Source: a virus. Taken from it: 64,000 bases of DNA. Made by a program: the position numbers and the translations under genes. The stretch lies in IMG/VR virus record IMGVR_UViG_3300023210_000011, positions 1 to 64,000 of that record. One strand, written 5' to 3'. Shown here piece after piece: positions 36,874-44,716 of the stretch. Each line of letters starts with the position of its first letter. Positions within the stretch are counted from its first letter, which is position 1. Below the pieces are notes generated by a model. The model made no database searches, had not been told where the DNA came from, and saw only the letters and a program-made list of their open reading frames with translations.

Positions 36874-36876
36874 GAC

Positions 36877-39753
36877 ATGGACCACTTCTACCCGGAGTTC
36901 GAAAAGGAGGCGGACCTCGCCTCCTTCCTCGCCCCGGTAACGGAGAGAATCCAGGGCTTCTTCCAGTCCAAGGAGAAGAAGCGCGCGGCTCGCCGGGTGG
37001 AGGGGTTCCACAAGACGGAAGACAAGGACTGGGACGGGTTCACCGACCAGACTTCCCGCAAGAGCTTCGTCAAGCAGCTGGGGTCGGACACGCGCTCCGA
37101 TCCCAAGCTCCTGCAGTACGCCGACAACATGAACCGCCTCAAGACGGGCAAGCAGGTCGGAGAGGTCCAGGGAAGCCGGGGCACCTACAAGATCGTGAAG
37201 CTGCGGGGCCAGGATCGACTGGGGTGCTCCTGCAACGACTGGCGCTACAAGAAGTCCGTCGCGCAGCCTGGTGAGCAGGTGGACTGCAAGCACATCCGGC
37301 AGTTTCAGCAGCTGAAGGTTGCGGGTGTGAAGAAGCTCGAGCCCTCGCAGGGCGAGCGGGCTGAGTGGGAAAAGCGGGTAGCGCAGGCTGCGCTCTCGGG
37401 CGGGGACGGCGCCTCTCTGATGAAGACGGAAGAGGGCTTCGCAGCCTACACGCACCGCTCCCGTTCGAAGTTCTACCCAAGCCCCGCCTCCATTCCTCTT
37501 GGGAAGATCCGCTCCGTCGCGAAGACGGCGTCCTACCGCGAGGGCGGATCTTTCACGCACGACGGGCAGAAGTACTCTCTTGACGCCGCACTTCGATCCG
37601 CGGAGTCTCGCCCAGCCCTGCAGTTCTCGGTGGACGAGCTCAAGTGGGTGCTTCAGCATGACCGCCCCGACCCTTCGCGGGTACGAGCGGCAGACCTGCG
37701 TGCCCCTCTCTTGCTCGCACCCGACCGCAGGGGGCGGTGGACAGTCATTGATGGGCTGCACCGGCTCGCAAAGGCCGTGCGCGCAGGGAAAGACTCGGTC
37801 CCGGTCAAGATCTTGGCGCTGAGTGAGCTCCAGAAGACGGCCGCAGCAGTCACCTCCACGCTCAAGCCGCACCAGGAGCGGGTGCTGCGCAAGCTCGAGG
37901 ACAGCGACGGAGTCATCGTCGCGCACCGCGTAGGCGCCGGGAAGACGCTGACATCGATCGCCGCGGGCGTAGCGAGTGGCCGTCCCATGGAGGTCATCAC
38001 CCCTGCCTCCCTGACCAAGAACTACGAGAAGGAGCTCAAGAAGCACGTGAAGGGTGAGGTGAAGGCTCGTATCAGCTCCTACGAGAAGGCTGTACGGCGC
38101 GGAGCCAAAGAAGGGGAAGACAGCGTCGAGCCGGGATCTTTCCTGGTGCTCGACGAGGCGCACCGGCTGCGGAACGGAGGGACGCTAACCTCGAAGACCC
38201 TCCGTCCCGCGGCGCTGGAGGCCCACAAGCGGCTCCTCCTCACAGGCACCACGCTCTACAACCGCCCCTCTGATGTGGGGCCCCTGGCGAACGTGGCGGC
38301 GGGAGAGACAGTGCTCCCAGCGGACCCCACCAGGTTCGATCAGAAGTTCATCCAGGAGTCCGAGGTGTCCCCCGGGCTCTGGAACAGGCTGCGAGGGGTG
38401 AAGCCCGGTCTGCGGAAAGATCTGAAGAACGCCTCTCTTCTCCGCAAGGCGCTGTCAGGGCGCATTGATGTCCACTCAGAGGCATCGGCGGAGGACTTCC
38501 CTGAGCAGATCGAAGAGCGGATCGCAGTTCCGATGTCTCCGAAGCAGGAGCAGGTCTACGAGGCCGTGATGGGTGCCGCCCCGGCCCATGTGCGGAGGAA
38601 GATCCGCGCAGGGCTCCCGCCGTCGAAGCAGGAGTCCCGAATGTTGAACGCATTCACTACTGCAGGCCGGCAGGCTTCCCTCTCTCCGCGCCCCTATGTC
38701 GACGACATGACGAACGCGCAGGAGGCGGAGAACACCCCCAAGATCCAAGAGGCTGCGCGGCGGCTCCTGGACGCGCGGAAGACGGATCGAAGGTTCCGGG
38801 GGGTGGTGTACTCGAACTACATCGAGGCGGGCCTGAAGCCCTACGAGCGTGCCCTGAAGAGGCGGAAGATCAAGTTCAACACCCTCACGGGCAAGCTCAA
38901 CGCCAAGCAGAAAGCCCGCATGGTGGATGAGTACAACTCGGGGCAGACGCCCATCCTCCTCGTCTCGAGCTCGGGGACTGAGGGGCTGGACCTGAAGGGC
39001 ACGAAGATGGTCCAGGTCTTGGAGCCGCACTGGAACAACTCCAAGATCGACCAGGTGATTGGACGAGGAGTCCGGTACCAGAGCCACGCCCACCTCCCGA
39101 AGAAGGAGCGCAAGGTTCAGGTCCAGCGGTTCTACTCATCGCTGCCGAAGGGCTTCTTGGGCCGGAACAAGGGCAAGTCCACTGAGCAGTGGATCCAAGA
39201 TCGGGCGGACGACAAGACGCGCCTCTCCAACCAGCTGCGGGAAGTGTTCCAGCAGGCGAGTGACGAGCCCCCGCAGTCGCTACAGGGCCATGTGGCTCAG
39301 CGCATCCAGGAGCGCGCCCCCGGTTCCGGGTACGAGGTCGCCAAGATCCAGGCGCGCATCCCCAAGATGACGCTCCGCCCAGGAAAGACCTACCATGTGC
39401 CGCTCGCCAGAGGGCGGGGCTGGGTCGTGATAGGCGACATCGGTGGCCGGCACGTCGTGAAGACGGTCTTCGGTCCCAATATGCGGCCCCCGGGAGAGCG
39501 CGTGCTGGTCAAGCAGGCCCGCGCACCCCGCGACTACAAGAAGGAGTATGCGGAGTACCACGCCACCCCAGAGCAGCGGAAGAACCGTAGCCTCCGGAAC
39601 CAGGCCCGCCGGAAGGTGGGGCTAAGCAAAGGTGATCCCCGAGAGGTAGACCACAAGACTCCGCTCTCTCGTGGCGGCGGAAATGGCTCTGGGAACCTGC
39701 GTGCAGTTAGCTTCGAGCTCAACCGCAAAAAGTCAAACGGAGAAGCACGATGA
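36877..39753 (+). CDS. SWIM / ParB-like / SNF2 helicase / HNH nuclease fusion
   Basis: 958 residues. An N-terminal segment ends in LGCSCNDWRYKKS...VDCKH (residues 117-139), a SWIM-type C-x-C...C-x-H zinc motif. A ParB/Srx-like domain (about residues 265-310, with DGLHRLAKAV) follows. The SNF2-type superfamily 2 motor has HRVGAGKT (about 351), LVLDEAHRL (about 425), LLLTGTTLYN and IDQVIGRGVRYQS. The last 40 residues (EVDHKTPLSRGGGNGSGNL) are an HNH nuclease. The motor plus nuclease suggests DNA translocation and cutting. N-terminus FYPEFEKEA resembles a shared motif of this module. Confidence 0.8.
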   Translation: MDHFYPEFEKEADLASFLAPVTERIQGFFQSKEKKRAARRVEGFHKTEDKDWDGFTDQTSRKSFVKQLGSDTRSDPKLLQYADNMNRLKTGKQVGEVQGSRGTYKIVKLRGQDRLGCSCNDWRYKKSVAQPGEQVDCKHIRQFQQLKVAGVKKLEPSQGERAEWEKRVAQAALSGGDGASLMKTEEGFAAYTHRSRSKFYPSPASIPLGKIRSVAKTASYREGGSFTHDGQKYSLDAALRSAESRPALQFSVDELKWVLQHDRPDPSRVRAADLRAPLLLAPDRRGRWTVIDGLHRLAKAVRAGKDSVPVKILALSELQKTAAAVTSTLKPHQERVLRKLEDSDGVIVAHRVGAGKTLTSIAAGVASGRPMEVITPASLTKNYEKELKKHVKGEVKARISSYEKAVRRGAKEGEDSVEPGSFLVLDEAHRLRNGGTLTSKTLRPAALEAHKRLLLTGTTLYNRPSDVGPLANVAAGETVLPADPTRFDQKFIQESEVSPGLWNRLRGVKPGLRKDLKNASLLRKALSGRIDVHSEASAEDFPEQIEERIAVPMSPKQEQVYEAVMGAAPAHVRRKIRAGLPPSKQESRMLNAFTTAGRQASLSPRPYVDDMTNAQEAENTPKIQEAARRLLDARKTDRRFRGVVYSNYIEAGLKPYERALKRRKIKFNTLTGKLNAKQKARMVDEYNSGQTPILLVSSSGTEGLDLKGTKMVQVLEPHWNNSKIDQVIGRGVRYQSHAHLPKKERKVQVQRFYSSLPKGFLGRNKGKSTEQWIQDRADDKTRLSNQLREVFQQASDEPPQSLQGHVAQRIQERAPGSGYEVAKIQARIPKMTLRPGKTYHVPLARGRGWVVIGDIGGRHVVKTVFGPNMRPPGERVLVKQARAPRDYKKEYAEYHATPEQRKNRSLRNQARRKVGLSKGDPREVDHKTPLSRGGGNGSGNLRAVSFELNRKKSNGEAR

Positions 39754-40688
39754 AACCCGACTACCGAGGCCTGCGGGCGCACATGCAGAAGGCGAGTCCG
39801 TTCCAGGAAAAGGCGGGCGGCATCCATGGGAGCCCTCATGGAGGCCACAGCCGAGAGGCCCTCCTCGCAGAGCAGGAGCGGGTACGCAGGCAGTTGGCCG
39901 GGGAGAAGGTAGCGGGCGCCCGAGAAGCTCTGCGAGTTTTTCTCACGGGAAAGGTTCCGGTCCGCCACGGAACTACCAAGGCGGTGGCAAAGAAGATTCG
40001 CGCCACCGGCCTGCGTCCGCAGGGGTCAGCAGGCATCTCTTCGTTGCTCGCCGTTCCCGGAGAAGAAGGACTTGCCTTCACTACGAGGTCGAAGGCCATG
40101 GCGAAAAACTACGCTCAGCAGGCTGAAGGCCTCGCCAAGGCGAAGGCGCTGAGGAGGCACATACCGATTGAGCAGAAGCGGCAGATCCTGAACTCCCCTG
40201 CGGTGCAGGGCATGCAGCGCCAGTTCGAGGCTACCGGAAGCTCTGCGAATATGGGAGACGTGTTGCAGGCTCAAGCGGGCAGGGCCCTATCCTTCTTCGG
40301 CAAGGGAGATGTTGTGGAGGCCCGCGTTCCCTGGAAGAAGCTGCGGGCGCGCGAGGCTCCTGGGAGGGAACTCCATGCACCCGTGGTAAAGAGCCAGAGG
40401 GAGGCGCTGTCCCAGATTCACCCCTCTCTCGAACAAGTCCCGGCCGCAGCGTTCATGACTGATGTTCCTGTTCGCGGGGGCTTGCCGGCTGAGTACATCA
40501 AAGGGTCTCCCTCGTATATGCGCACGAGTGTGGGCAGCCTCCGTGACCACCTTCGGAGCATCAAGGACGAGCCCAAGGCCTTTGGCAAGGAGGTTCTTCG
40601 CGCCTACGCCGGCATGCAGCATCGTCCCTCGACTCTGCTGGGCCAGGATCCTGCTCTCCGCAGAAGGCTCCTCGGAGTAGCCGAGTAG
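39750..40688 (+). CDS. Putative ADP-ribosyltransferase-fold protein, 312 aa
   Basis: VPVRHGTTKAVAKKIRATG, LAFTTRSKAMAKNYAQQA and VVEARVPWKKL follow the order of ADP-ribosyltransferase-fold proteins: H/R-G-T-x strand, G-(L/V)-x-F/Y-T strand with A-x-x-Y/YA helix, and a final V-V-(E/x)-x-x-V-P strand with glutamate. T4 packages such an enzyme (Alt) to modify host proteins at infection. It overlaps the helicase-nuclease by four bases, so the two are coupled. Confidence 0.5.
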   Translation: MKPDYRGLRAHMQKASPFQEKAGGIHGSPHGGHSREALLAEQERVRRQLAGEKVAGAREALRVFLTGKVPVRHGTTKAVAKKIRATGLRPQGSAGISSLLAVPGEEGLAFTTRSKAMAKNYAQQAEGLAKAKALRRHIPIEQKRQILNSPAVQGMQRQFEATGSSANMGDVLQAQAGRALSFFGKGDVVEARVPWKKLRAREAPGRELHAPVVKSQREALSQIHPSLEQVPAAAFMTDVPVRGGLPAEYIKGSPSYMRTSVGSLRDHLRSIKDEPKAFGKEVLRAYAGMQHRPSTLLGQDPALRRRLLGVAE

Positions 40689-40860
40689 TCAACACCGCGA
40701 ATAGTCCATTTGCCCTTGGCATGAAAAAGAAGATAATTCGCTTCATCGTGGCCCCTGTAAAGGTGTCACACCAGGCTTTCCCGGACAATCCAGTACGTCC
40801 CTGGTGCGGTGAATACTCCTTCGATTTCTCCGGAGATTTCTCGGTTTCCTCACACCGATG

Positions 40861-40886
40861 TTATACCGGAAAAACGGAGGGAATTT
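40861..40886 (-). promoter_or_regulatory. Orphan phage promoter-like element P24
   Basis: Leftward AAATT, 14 bases, GGTATAAC. It fits the family but points into the rightward late region and ends one base before the ATG at 40,887, with no leftward gene next to it. It may give antisense RNA. Confidence 0.45.
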
Positions 40887-41150
40887 ATGCCGCCACAGAA
40901 GAAGACCATTGCGGTCCTGCTGACGCAGGTGACGGAGCTCCGGCAGCGTGCTGCGGTCCAGACTGCCCTCGTGCAGATCTTGCGGACCCGGTATCTGCCG
41001 AGGGATGGGGTCCCGGAGGCCCTGGCCCAGATTGACTGCGAGGGGGCACCCGTCTCTGCCGACATCATCGAGGAGATGGTGGAGGAGTTGGAGGATGTGG
41101 TGTCGGAAATCAACAAGGAAGTCCGCTCGATTCTGAGCCAGGAGGCCTGA
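40887..41150 (+). CDS. Helical hypothetical protein, 87 aa
   Basis: ATG 40887 with ACGGAGG. MPPQKKTIAVLLTQVTELR and DIIEEMVEELEDVVSEINK are helical, suggesting a coiled-coil protein. Coupled to the next gene. Function unknown. Confidence 0.5.
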   Translation: MPPQKKTIAVLLTQVTELRQRAAVQTALVQILRTRYLPRDGVPEALAQIDCEGAPVSADIIEEMVEELEDVVSEINKEVRSILSQEA

Positions 41151-41531
41151 ATGCCATCGCGCACCGAACGACTCGAAGCCAAGTTCACTGAGCTCGAGCA
41201 GCGCATCGCCCTACTGGAGAAGATCCAGTCCGAGGGCATCGATCACCTGATCACCGAGATCCAGAGGCTGTCAGAGAATGACGGAGTACTCGGGGAAGTC
41301 GCAGAGCAGCATGACAACCTCCTCGCAGCACTGCGAGCACTGCTCGATGAGAAGAAGGTCGTGAGTGACGCCGAGGTCACCGCGAAGACCCAGGAGATCT
41401 CAGATCTCCGAGAGCGTGCTCAGAAGAGCCGGGACCAAGAGGCCGAGCTCCGGCAGGTGGCCTTCCGCGCAGAGGAAGCAGCCAAGGAAGAGGCAGGTCA
41501 CCCGAAGGAAGCGTTCATCTTCGGGAGCTAA
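41151..41531 (+). CDS. Coiled-coil protein, 126 aa
   Basis: Long heptads throughout (EAKFTELEQRIALLEKIQ, EISDLRERAQKSRDQEAEL). A scaffold or fibre-like role is possible. Last gene before a bidirectional terminator. Confidence 0.55.
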   Translation: MPSRTERLEAKFTELEQRIALLEKIQSEGIDHLITEIQRLSENDGVLGEVAEQHDNLLAALRALLDEKKVVSDAEVTAKTQEISDLRERAQKSRDQEAELRQVAFRAEEAAKEEAGHPKEAFIFGS

Positions 41532-41541
41532 GGCCTTCGAG

Positions 41542-41573
41542 GCGTACGGGGGTCCCGAAGGACCCCCGTACGC
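41542..41573. terminator. Bidirectional terminator
   Basis: GCGTACGGGGGTCC / GGACCCCCGTACGC, fourteen perfect pairs around CGAA, between convergent genes ending at 41,531 and 41,580. Confidence 0.85.
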
Positions 41574-41579
41574 TCTTGC

Positions 41580-42065
41580 TCACCGCTGGCCGCACTGCCC
41601 GCAGTAGCTCTCGGTCTCTGTTCCGTGACGGCAGAAATCTCCAGACTGGAGAATTCGCTGTTGGATGGCATCTTCTCTCTCGACAAGAACTCCATCGAGA
41701 GTCTCTACCCGCAACTCCATATTGCCGAGGTCTCCGTCCCACATGCGGTCTCGCACGATGCGGTGTGCCCGAGAGTCTACGAAGTCGCGCGGGCCTGTCT
41801 GCTTTACCCAGTCTCGTGCCGGCCAAGAGGCAAAGCGCCAGCGGACCTGGAAGGTAGCAGGCGAGGGTGAGGATGGCTGATCGGGCTTCCGGACCCGGAC
41901 CCATGCGAGGGTCCAGACTTCTCCTGTCTCTGGATCTTTCCGTCCCAGGTCTTCGTCAGTGGCGAAGGTCTGGTCACTCGAGTCGATGATCGTGGAGATC
42001 TCACGATCGAAGAGCCCGCAGGGCTCAAACGTGTCGAGGTCGGGGACCTCCAGGGTACGGGGCAT
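41580..42065 (-). CDS. Hypothetical protein, zinc knuckle at C-terminus, 161 aa
   Basis: Beta-rich body (VWTLAWVRVRKPDQP, TFQVRWRFASWPARDW) and a C-terminal CRHGTETESYCGQCGQR knuckle. Last gene of the ligase operon. Confidence 0.55.
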   Translation of the reverse strand: MPRTLEVPDLDTFEPCGLFDREISTIIDSSDQTFATDEDLGRKDPETGEVWTLAWVRVRKPDQPSSPSPATFQVRWRFASWPARDWVKQTGPRDFVDSRAHRIVRDRMWDGDLGNMELRVETLDGVLVEREDAIQQRILQSGDFCRHGTETESYCGQCGQR

Positions 42066-42106
42066 CAGTCCTCCAGGTATTTGCTGTGCCAGTCCGGGAT
42101 CTTCAT
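42065..42106 (-). CDS. Possible leader peptide, 13 aa
   Basis: ATG 42106 with GAGG encodes MKIPDWHSKYLED; its stop overlaps the next ATG (TGATG), a typical reinitiation arrangement. Confidence 0.3.
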   Translation of the reverse strand: MKIPDWHSKYLED

Positions 42107-42336
42107 GTAGACCTCAAAACGTGATTGAAATGGCGCGTGGTTCGGCGTGTCCTGGTGAGGAACCCCGAGAACAGGGGGGAGTAGCCACAGCTCTTGCACT
42201 GCAGCGTGGGGGTCAGCTGGTAGCCGCCCGGAGGGGGCGTGCCTCGCTGGTTCCACGGGCACTGGACGAGCACCTGGCCCATCTTGTAGTGCTTCTTTCC
42301 GCAGTCGGGGCAGGGAATGTAGGAAGGACGCCTCAT
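42103..42336 (-). CDS. Zinc-ribbon protein, 77 aa
   Basis: MRRPSYIPCPDCGKKHYKM and LQCKSCGYSPLF form CPDC...CKSC, a ribbon about 40 residues across. The tail is basic (TRTRRTTRHFNH), so it may bind nucleic acid. Confidence 0.6.
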   Translation of the reverse strand: MRRPSYIPCPDCGKKHYKMGQVLVQCPWNQRGTPPPGGYQLTPTLQCKSCGYSPLFSGFLTRTRRTTRHFNHVLRST

Positions 42337-42599
42337 GTCGTTCCCCACCGCTCTACGGCCGTGAGCGGTGCCTTGCATCCCCAGAACCGGAGCCGAATGA
42401 CCAGTCCCCGGCCCCGGTTCTGCTCCCAGGCTCCGTGCCTGAAGTCGAGCACTCCGGCGTACACGCGCTCGGCTACTCGACGCTCAATCGGAGCACCCGG
42501 GCAGTGCGTGGTGAGCTCTCCTTCTGCGAGGTCGCAGACCACGCACTCAGAGATGCCCTCGTGTCCGGGGACATCTCTGAGCTTGTGCTCTCGGGACAT
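42333..42599 (-). CDS. Hypothetical protein with CVVC, 88 aa
   Basis: MSREHKLRDVPGHEGISEC begins a segment with CVVC and a C-P near residue 33, then a beta-rich end (GRGLVIRLRFWGCKAPL). Possible metal site. Directly follows the stop of the gene above. Confidence 0.5.
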   Translation of the reverse strand: MSREHKLRDVPGHEGISECVVCDLAEGELTTHCPGAPIERRVAERVYAGVLDFRHGAWEQNRGRGLVIRLRFWGCKAPLTAVERWGTT

Positions 42600-42764
42600 C
42601 TACCGCCCGCCCCAAGGGAGGAGAGTGCCTCCCCGGATCTCGCGTTCTACGCCGCACTCACAGCGGCACCACCAGGTCACTTGGCCGTTTTTCTTTCCGT
42701 GTCTTCGAAGTACAGACCACTTCCCATAGGCGTGCCCAGTTTCATCTTTCACTTTTGCTGCCAT
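42600..42764 (-). CDS. Small zinc-binding protein, 54 aa
   Basis: ATG 42764, inside the end of the ligase gene, encodes MAAKVKDETGHAYGKWSVL followed by WWCRCECGVEREIRGGTLL. The YGKW-S/T-V...C-x-C-x-C-G pattern is common in short phage proteins and at the N-termini of HNH homing endonucleases, where it likely binds DNA. No nuclease follows it here. Confidence 0.55.
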   Translation of the reverse strand: MAAKVKDETGHAYGKWSVLRRHGKKNGQVTWWCRCECGVEREIRGGTLLPWGGR

Positions 42765-44052
42765 AGGTCAGACTCTCCTCGATGCACTCTTCTGCCTCCT
42801 TGTCGTCGCGAAATCGAACGACCCGAGGGAACTGAAGTGCGTTGGTGGCCTCCCCGTCGGCGATGAAGGTCCGGCTGGCGAATTGAATCTCTGCGACCAC
42901 AGGGAACACGCCAGGAGTGCTGAGCCAGTTCCTGTGGTCCTGGGTGAGTCCTCCTCCGCAGTCGCACAAGTAGACCAGTTCTCCGTCGGCGTCGTATTGG
43001 TGGAGGGCTACGGACCCTACCTTTCCACGGTTCTTCCCGCGGCCGTACTTGCCGACGCCCTGTTCGGGGTCCCATAGGCAGACAGCATCCAGTTCGAAGA
43101 CGGGCTTCAGCTTGCAGCAGGTGTTCGGGCGGTCGGGCTTGCCGCGCAGGTTGAAGGACTTCTCGCCGTAGGTGGAGTGCGGGTCCACGATGACGAAGCC
43201 CTCCCACCCCTGAGCGACCAGGGTGTTGCGGAGTCCCTCGACCCCCTTGTAGTCGCCTTCGATGAAGGTCTCCGGCGGATGTACGAACTGGCCGGAGAAC
43301 AGGTCCGCGTGGTCCAGGCGGAACCGGTACTGCATCTCTCCGAGCAGCTGGAGCCCGGCAGCCCAGGCCACGTCCCAGCAGATGAAGTGCAGGAACCCGG
43401 TCTTCTCCTGGATCTCGAGGGCCTTCGGAGTCAACGACTTCATCACCTTCGCGACCCGCCATCGATCATCCGCGTCAGGCCCGTTCACGATCTCGCCCAA
43501 CAGGATGGTGTTGTTCGGGATCTCGTCGTTCTCCTCGATCTCCGTGGCGATGTGGTCGAAGCGCTCGCGCCAGGTGTGCTGATCTTCGAGGTGGTGATTC
43601 GTCAGCATCCGTCGGCTGAAGAAGATCGCCTCCCCCTCGGAGTTCTTGACGATGACCATCATCTCGCCATCGTACTTCCGCACCGCCCACGCCTTCCCGT
43701 CCTCGACCATCTTCTCCATCTTCTTGTTCAGCGAGTTCTGAGGCTTGTAGAAGGACAGGTTGTCCACGATGCCGTGCTCGAAGGGGCTGTAGTCAGCGGT
43801 CTCCTCCAGCTTCGTGTCGTAGCCCTTCCGCATCTTCTTCGAGATCAGGCGATCCATCATGTTCTGCGCGTCTTGCTCAGCCGAGACCTCGTTGCTGCGC
43901 CCCGCGTGCTTGGCGGTTCCGTAGTCCGTGACCTCCTGCATCTTCCCGTCGAGCTGGCCGAAGCGCGTGTGGACCGCGTTCCCCTCGACAGCGATTTCCC
44001 AGACCCGCACAGCGCCGGTGCGCGCACGGTTATAGAGTGTGGTGTAGTTCAT
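42742..44052 (-). CDS. ATP-dependent DNA ligase with N-terminal WGR domain
   Basis: The first about 80 residues resemble a WGR domain (YNRARTGAVRVWEIAV, HTRFGQLDGKMQEV). The ligase core has the active-site lysine in VRKYDGEMM (K126), LLGEIVNGP (motif III), WEGFVIVDP (motif IV) and CKLKP (motif V). It seals nicks with ATP, forming an enzyme-AMP intermediate; WGR domains bind DNA or nicks in PARP enzymes. Start ATG 44052 follows GGAGG. First gene of its operon. Confidence 0.85.
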   Translation of the reverse strand: MNYTTLYNRARTGAVRVWEIAVEGNAVHTRFGQLDGKMQEVTDYGTAKHAGRSNEVSAEQDAQNMMDRLISKKMRKGYDTKLEETADYSPFEHGIVDNLSFYKPQNSLNKKMEKMVEDGKAWAVRKYDGEMMVIVKNSEGEAIFFSRRMLTNHHLEDQHTWRERFDHIATEIEENDEIPNNTILLGEIVNGPDADDRWRVAKVMKSLTPKALEIQEKTGFLHFICWDVAWAAGLQLLGEMQYRFRLDHADLFSGQFVHPPETFIEGDYKGVEGLRNTLVAQGWEGFVIVDPHSTYGEKSFNLRGKPDRPNTCCKLKPVFELDAVCLWDPEQGVGKYGRGKNRGKVGSVALHQYDADGELVYLCDCGGGLTQDHRNWLSTPGVFPVVAEIQFASRTFIADGEATNALQFPRVVRFRDDKEAEECIEESLTYGSKSER

Positions 44053-44067
44053 TGTGCCTCCGGGGGA

Positions 44068-44093
44068 CTTATGGCCGGGAAAACTGAAATCTT
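44068..44093 (-). promoter_or_regulatory. Phage promoter-like element P25
   Basis: Leftward AAGAT, 14 bases, CCATAAG, drives the ligase operon; it overlaps the start of the divergent gene at 44,071. Confidence 0.6.
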
Positions 44094-44274
44094 GCAGCGC
44101 GCCGATGTGGACATCGATGCCTTCGACAAGTGGTTTCAGGAGCAGGGAGCTCAGCCTCTTGTCAGATCAGAGCGCGCTATCATCAAGACATTCTTGGTGG
44201 CGCTCCGGTCAGGCAAGCTCGCGCCCCCCGCACACGAGGGCACGACTGAAATGCCGCCGTGCCGGCTAACGTGA
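44071..44274 (+). CDS. Small protein, 67 aa
   Basis: ATG 44071 (MAGKTEILQRADVDIDAFD) with a G-rich site four bases upstream. The centre (PLVRSERAIIKTFLVALRS) resembles a common small phage protein with an E-R/K-A-I/L-L-K-T-F/Y-L helix. Encoded opposite the ligase promoter. Function unknown. Confidence 0.5.
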   Translation: MAGKTEILQRADVDIDAFDKWFQEQGAQPLVRSERAIIKTFLVALRSGKLAPPAHEGTTEMPPCRLT

Positions 44275-44283
44275 GAGCCGCTA

Positions 44284-44309
44284 CGCCCCCGCACCGAAGT
44301 GCGGGGGCG
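44284..44309. terminator. Bidirectional UUCG terminator
   Basis: CGCCCCCGCAC / GTGCGGGGGCG around CGAA between convergent genes at 44,274 and 44,319. Confidence 0.85.
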
Positions 44310-44318
44310 GGTTTCCGC

Positions 44319-44669
44319 TCATCCGACCTGGGCGTACCCATCTCGGACCAGCCCCAGTCGGCGGGGCTGGTCCATGATGATGTGACGCACCTTTCTCGAC
44401 ACATCCTCCTTACTCCTGTTGGGCCAGCCTTCCGCCAGCCACCACATCGCCTCCCTGCCGGTCATCAAGACCGAGATGTCGAGCACCTCGATCTTGACGT
44501 CGAGGAACTCAGGCCTTTGAGTAACTGGCTCCCTGCCCGTCCCCGACGACAAGTTCTTCGCGAACTTGTCGTCGTCCCGGCGGGCCTGGCGGCCCGCCTG
44601 GTTCTGGCTGTCGATTGCCTGGATGGCGCCGACAGCCGCGGCAACGATGCCGCAAGTCACAAAGAACAT
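44319..44669 (-). CDS. Putative membrane-anchored protein, 116 aa
   Basis: ATG 44669 with GGAGG. The N-terminal MFFVTCGIVAAAVGAIQAI is hydrophobic (signal anchor), followed by a basic/polar linker and a soluble part (IEVLDISVLMTGREAMWWL). Single-gene unit after P26. Confidence 0.55.
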   Translation of the reverse strand: MFFVTCGIVAAAVGAIQAIDSQNQAGRQARRDDDKFAKNLSSGTGREPVTQRPEFLDVKIEVLDISVLMTGREAMWWLAEGWPNRSKEDVSRKVRHIIMDQPRRLGLVRDGYAQVG

Positions 44670-44690
44670 CGTTCCTCCTGTGTACTATAC

Positions 44691-44716
44691 TTATGCCCGA
44701 TTCCGAGGTGTAATCC
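44691..44716 (-). promoter_or_regulatory. Phage promoter-like element P26
   Basis: Leftward GGATT, 14 bases, GGCATAAGTATAGTAC; it ends exactly at the base before the tape-measure ATG on the other strand. Confidence 0.6.

Noticed and set aside
40721-41035. Plus-strand frame starting MKKKIIRFIVAP after the ADP-ribosyltransferase-like gene.
   Set aside because: No ribosome site, and it continues out of frame through the well-supported gene at 40,887.
41542-41573. A transposon end or attachment site from the long perfect inverted repeat.
   Set aside because: It lies between convergent genes with a UUCG loop, which is typical of a bidirectional terminator.
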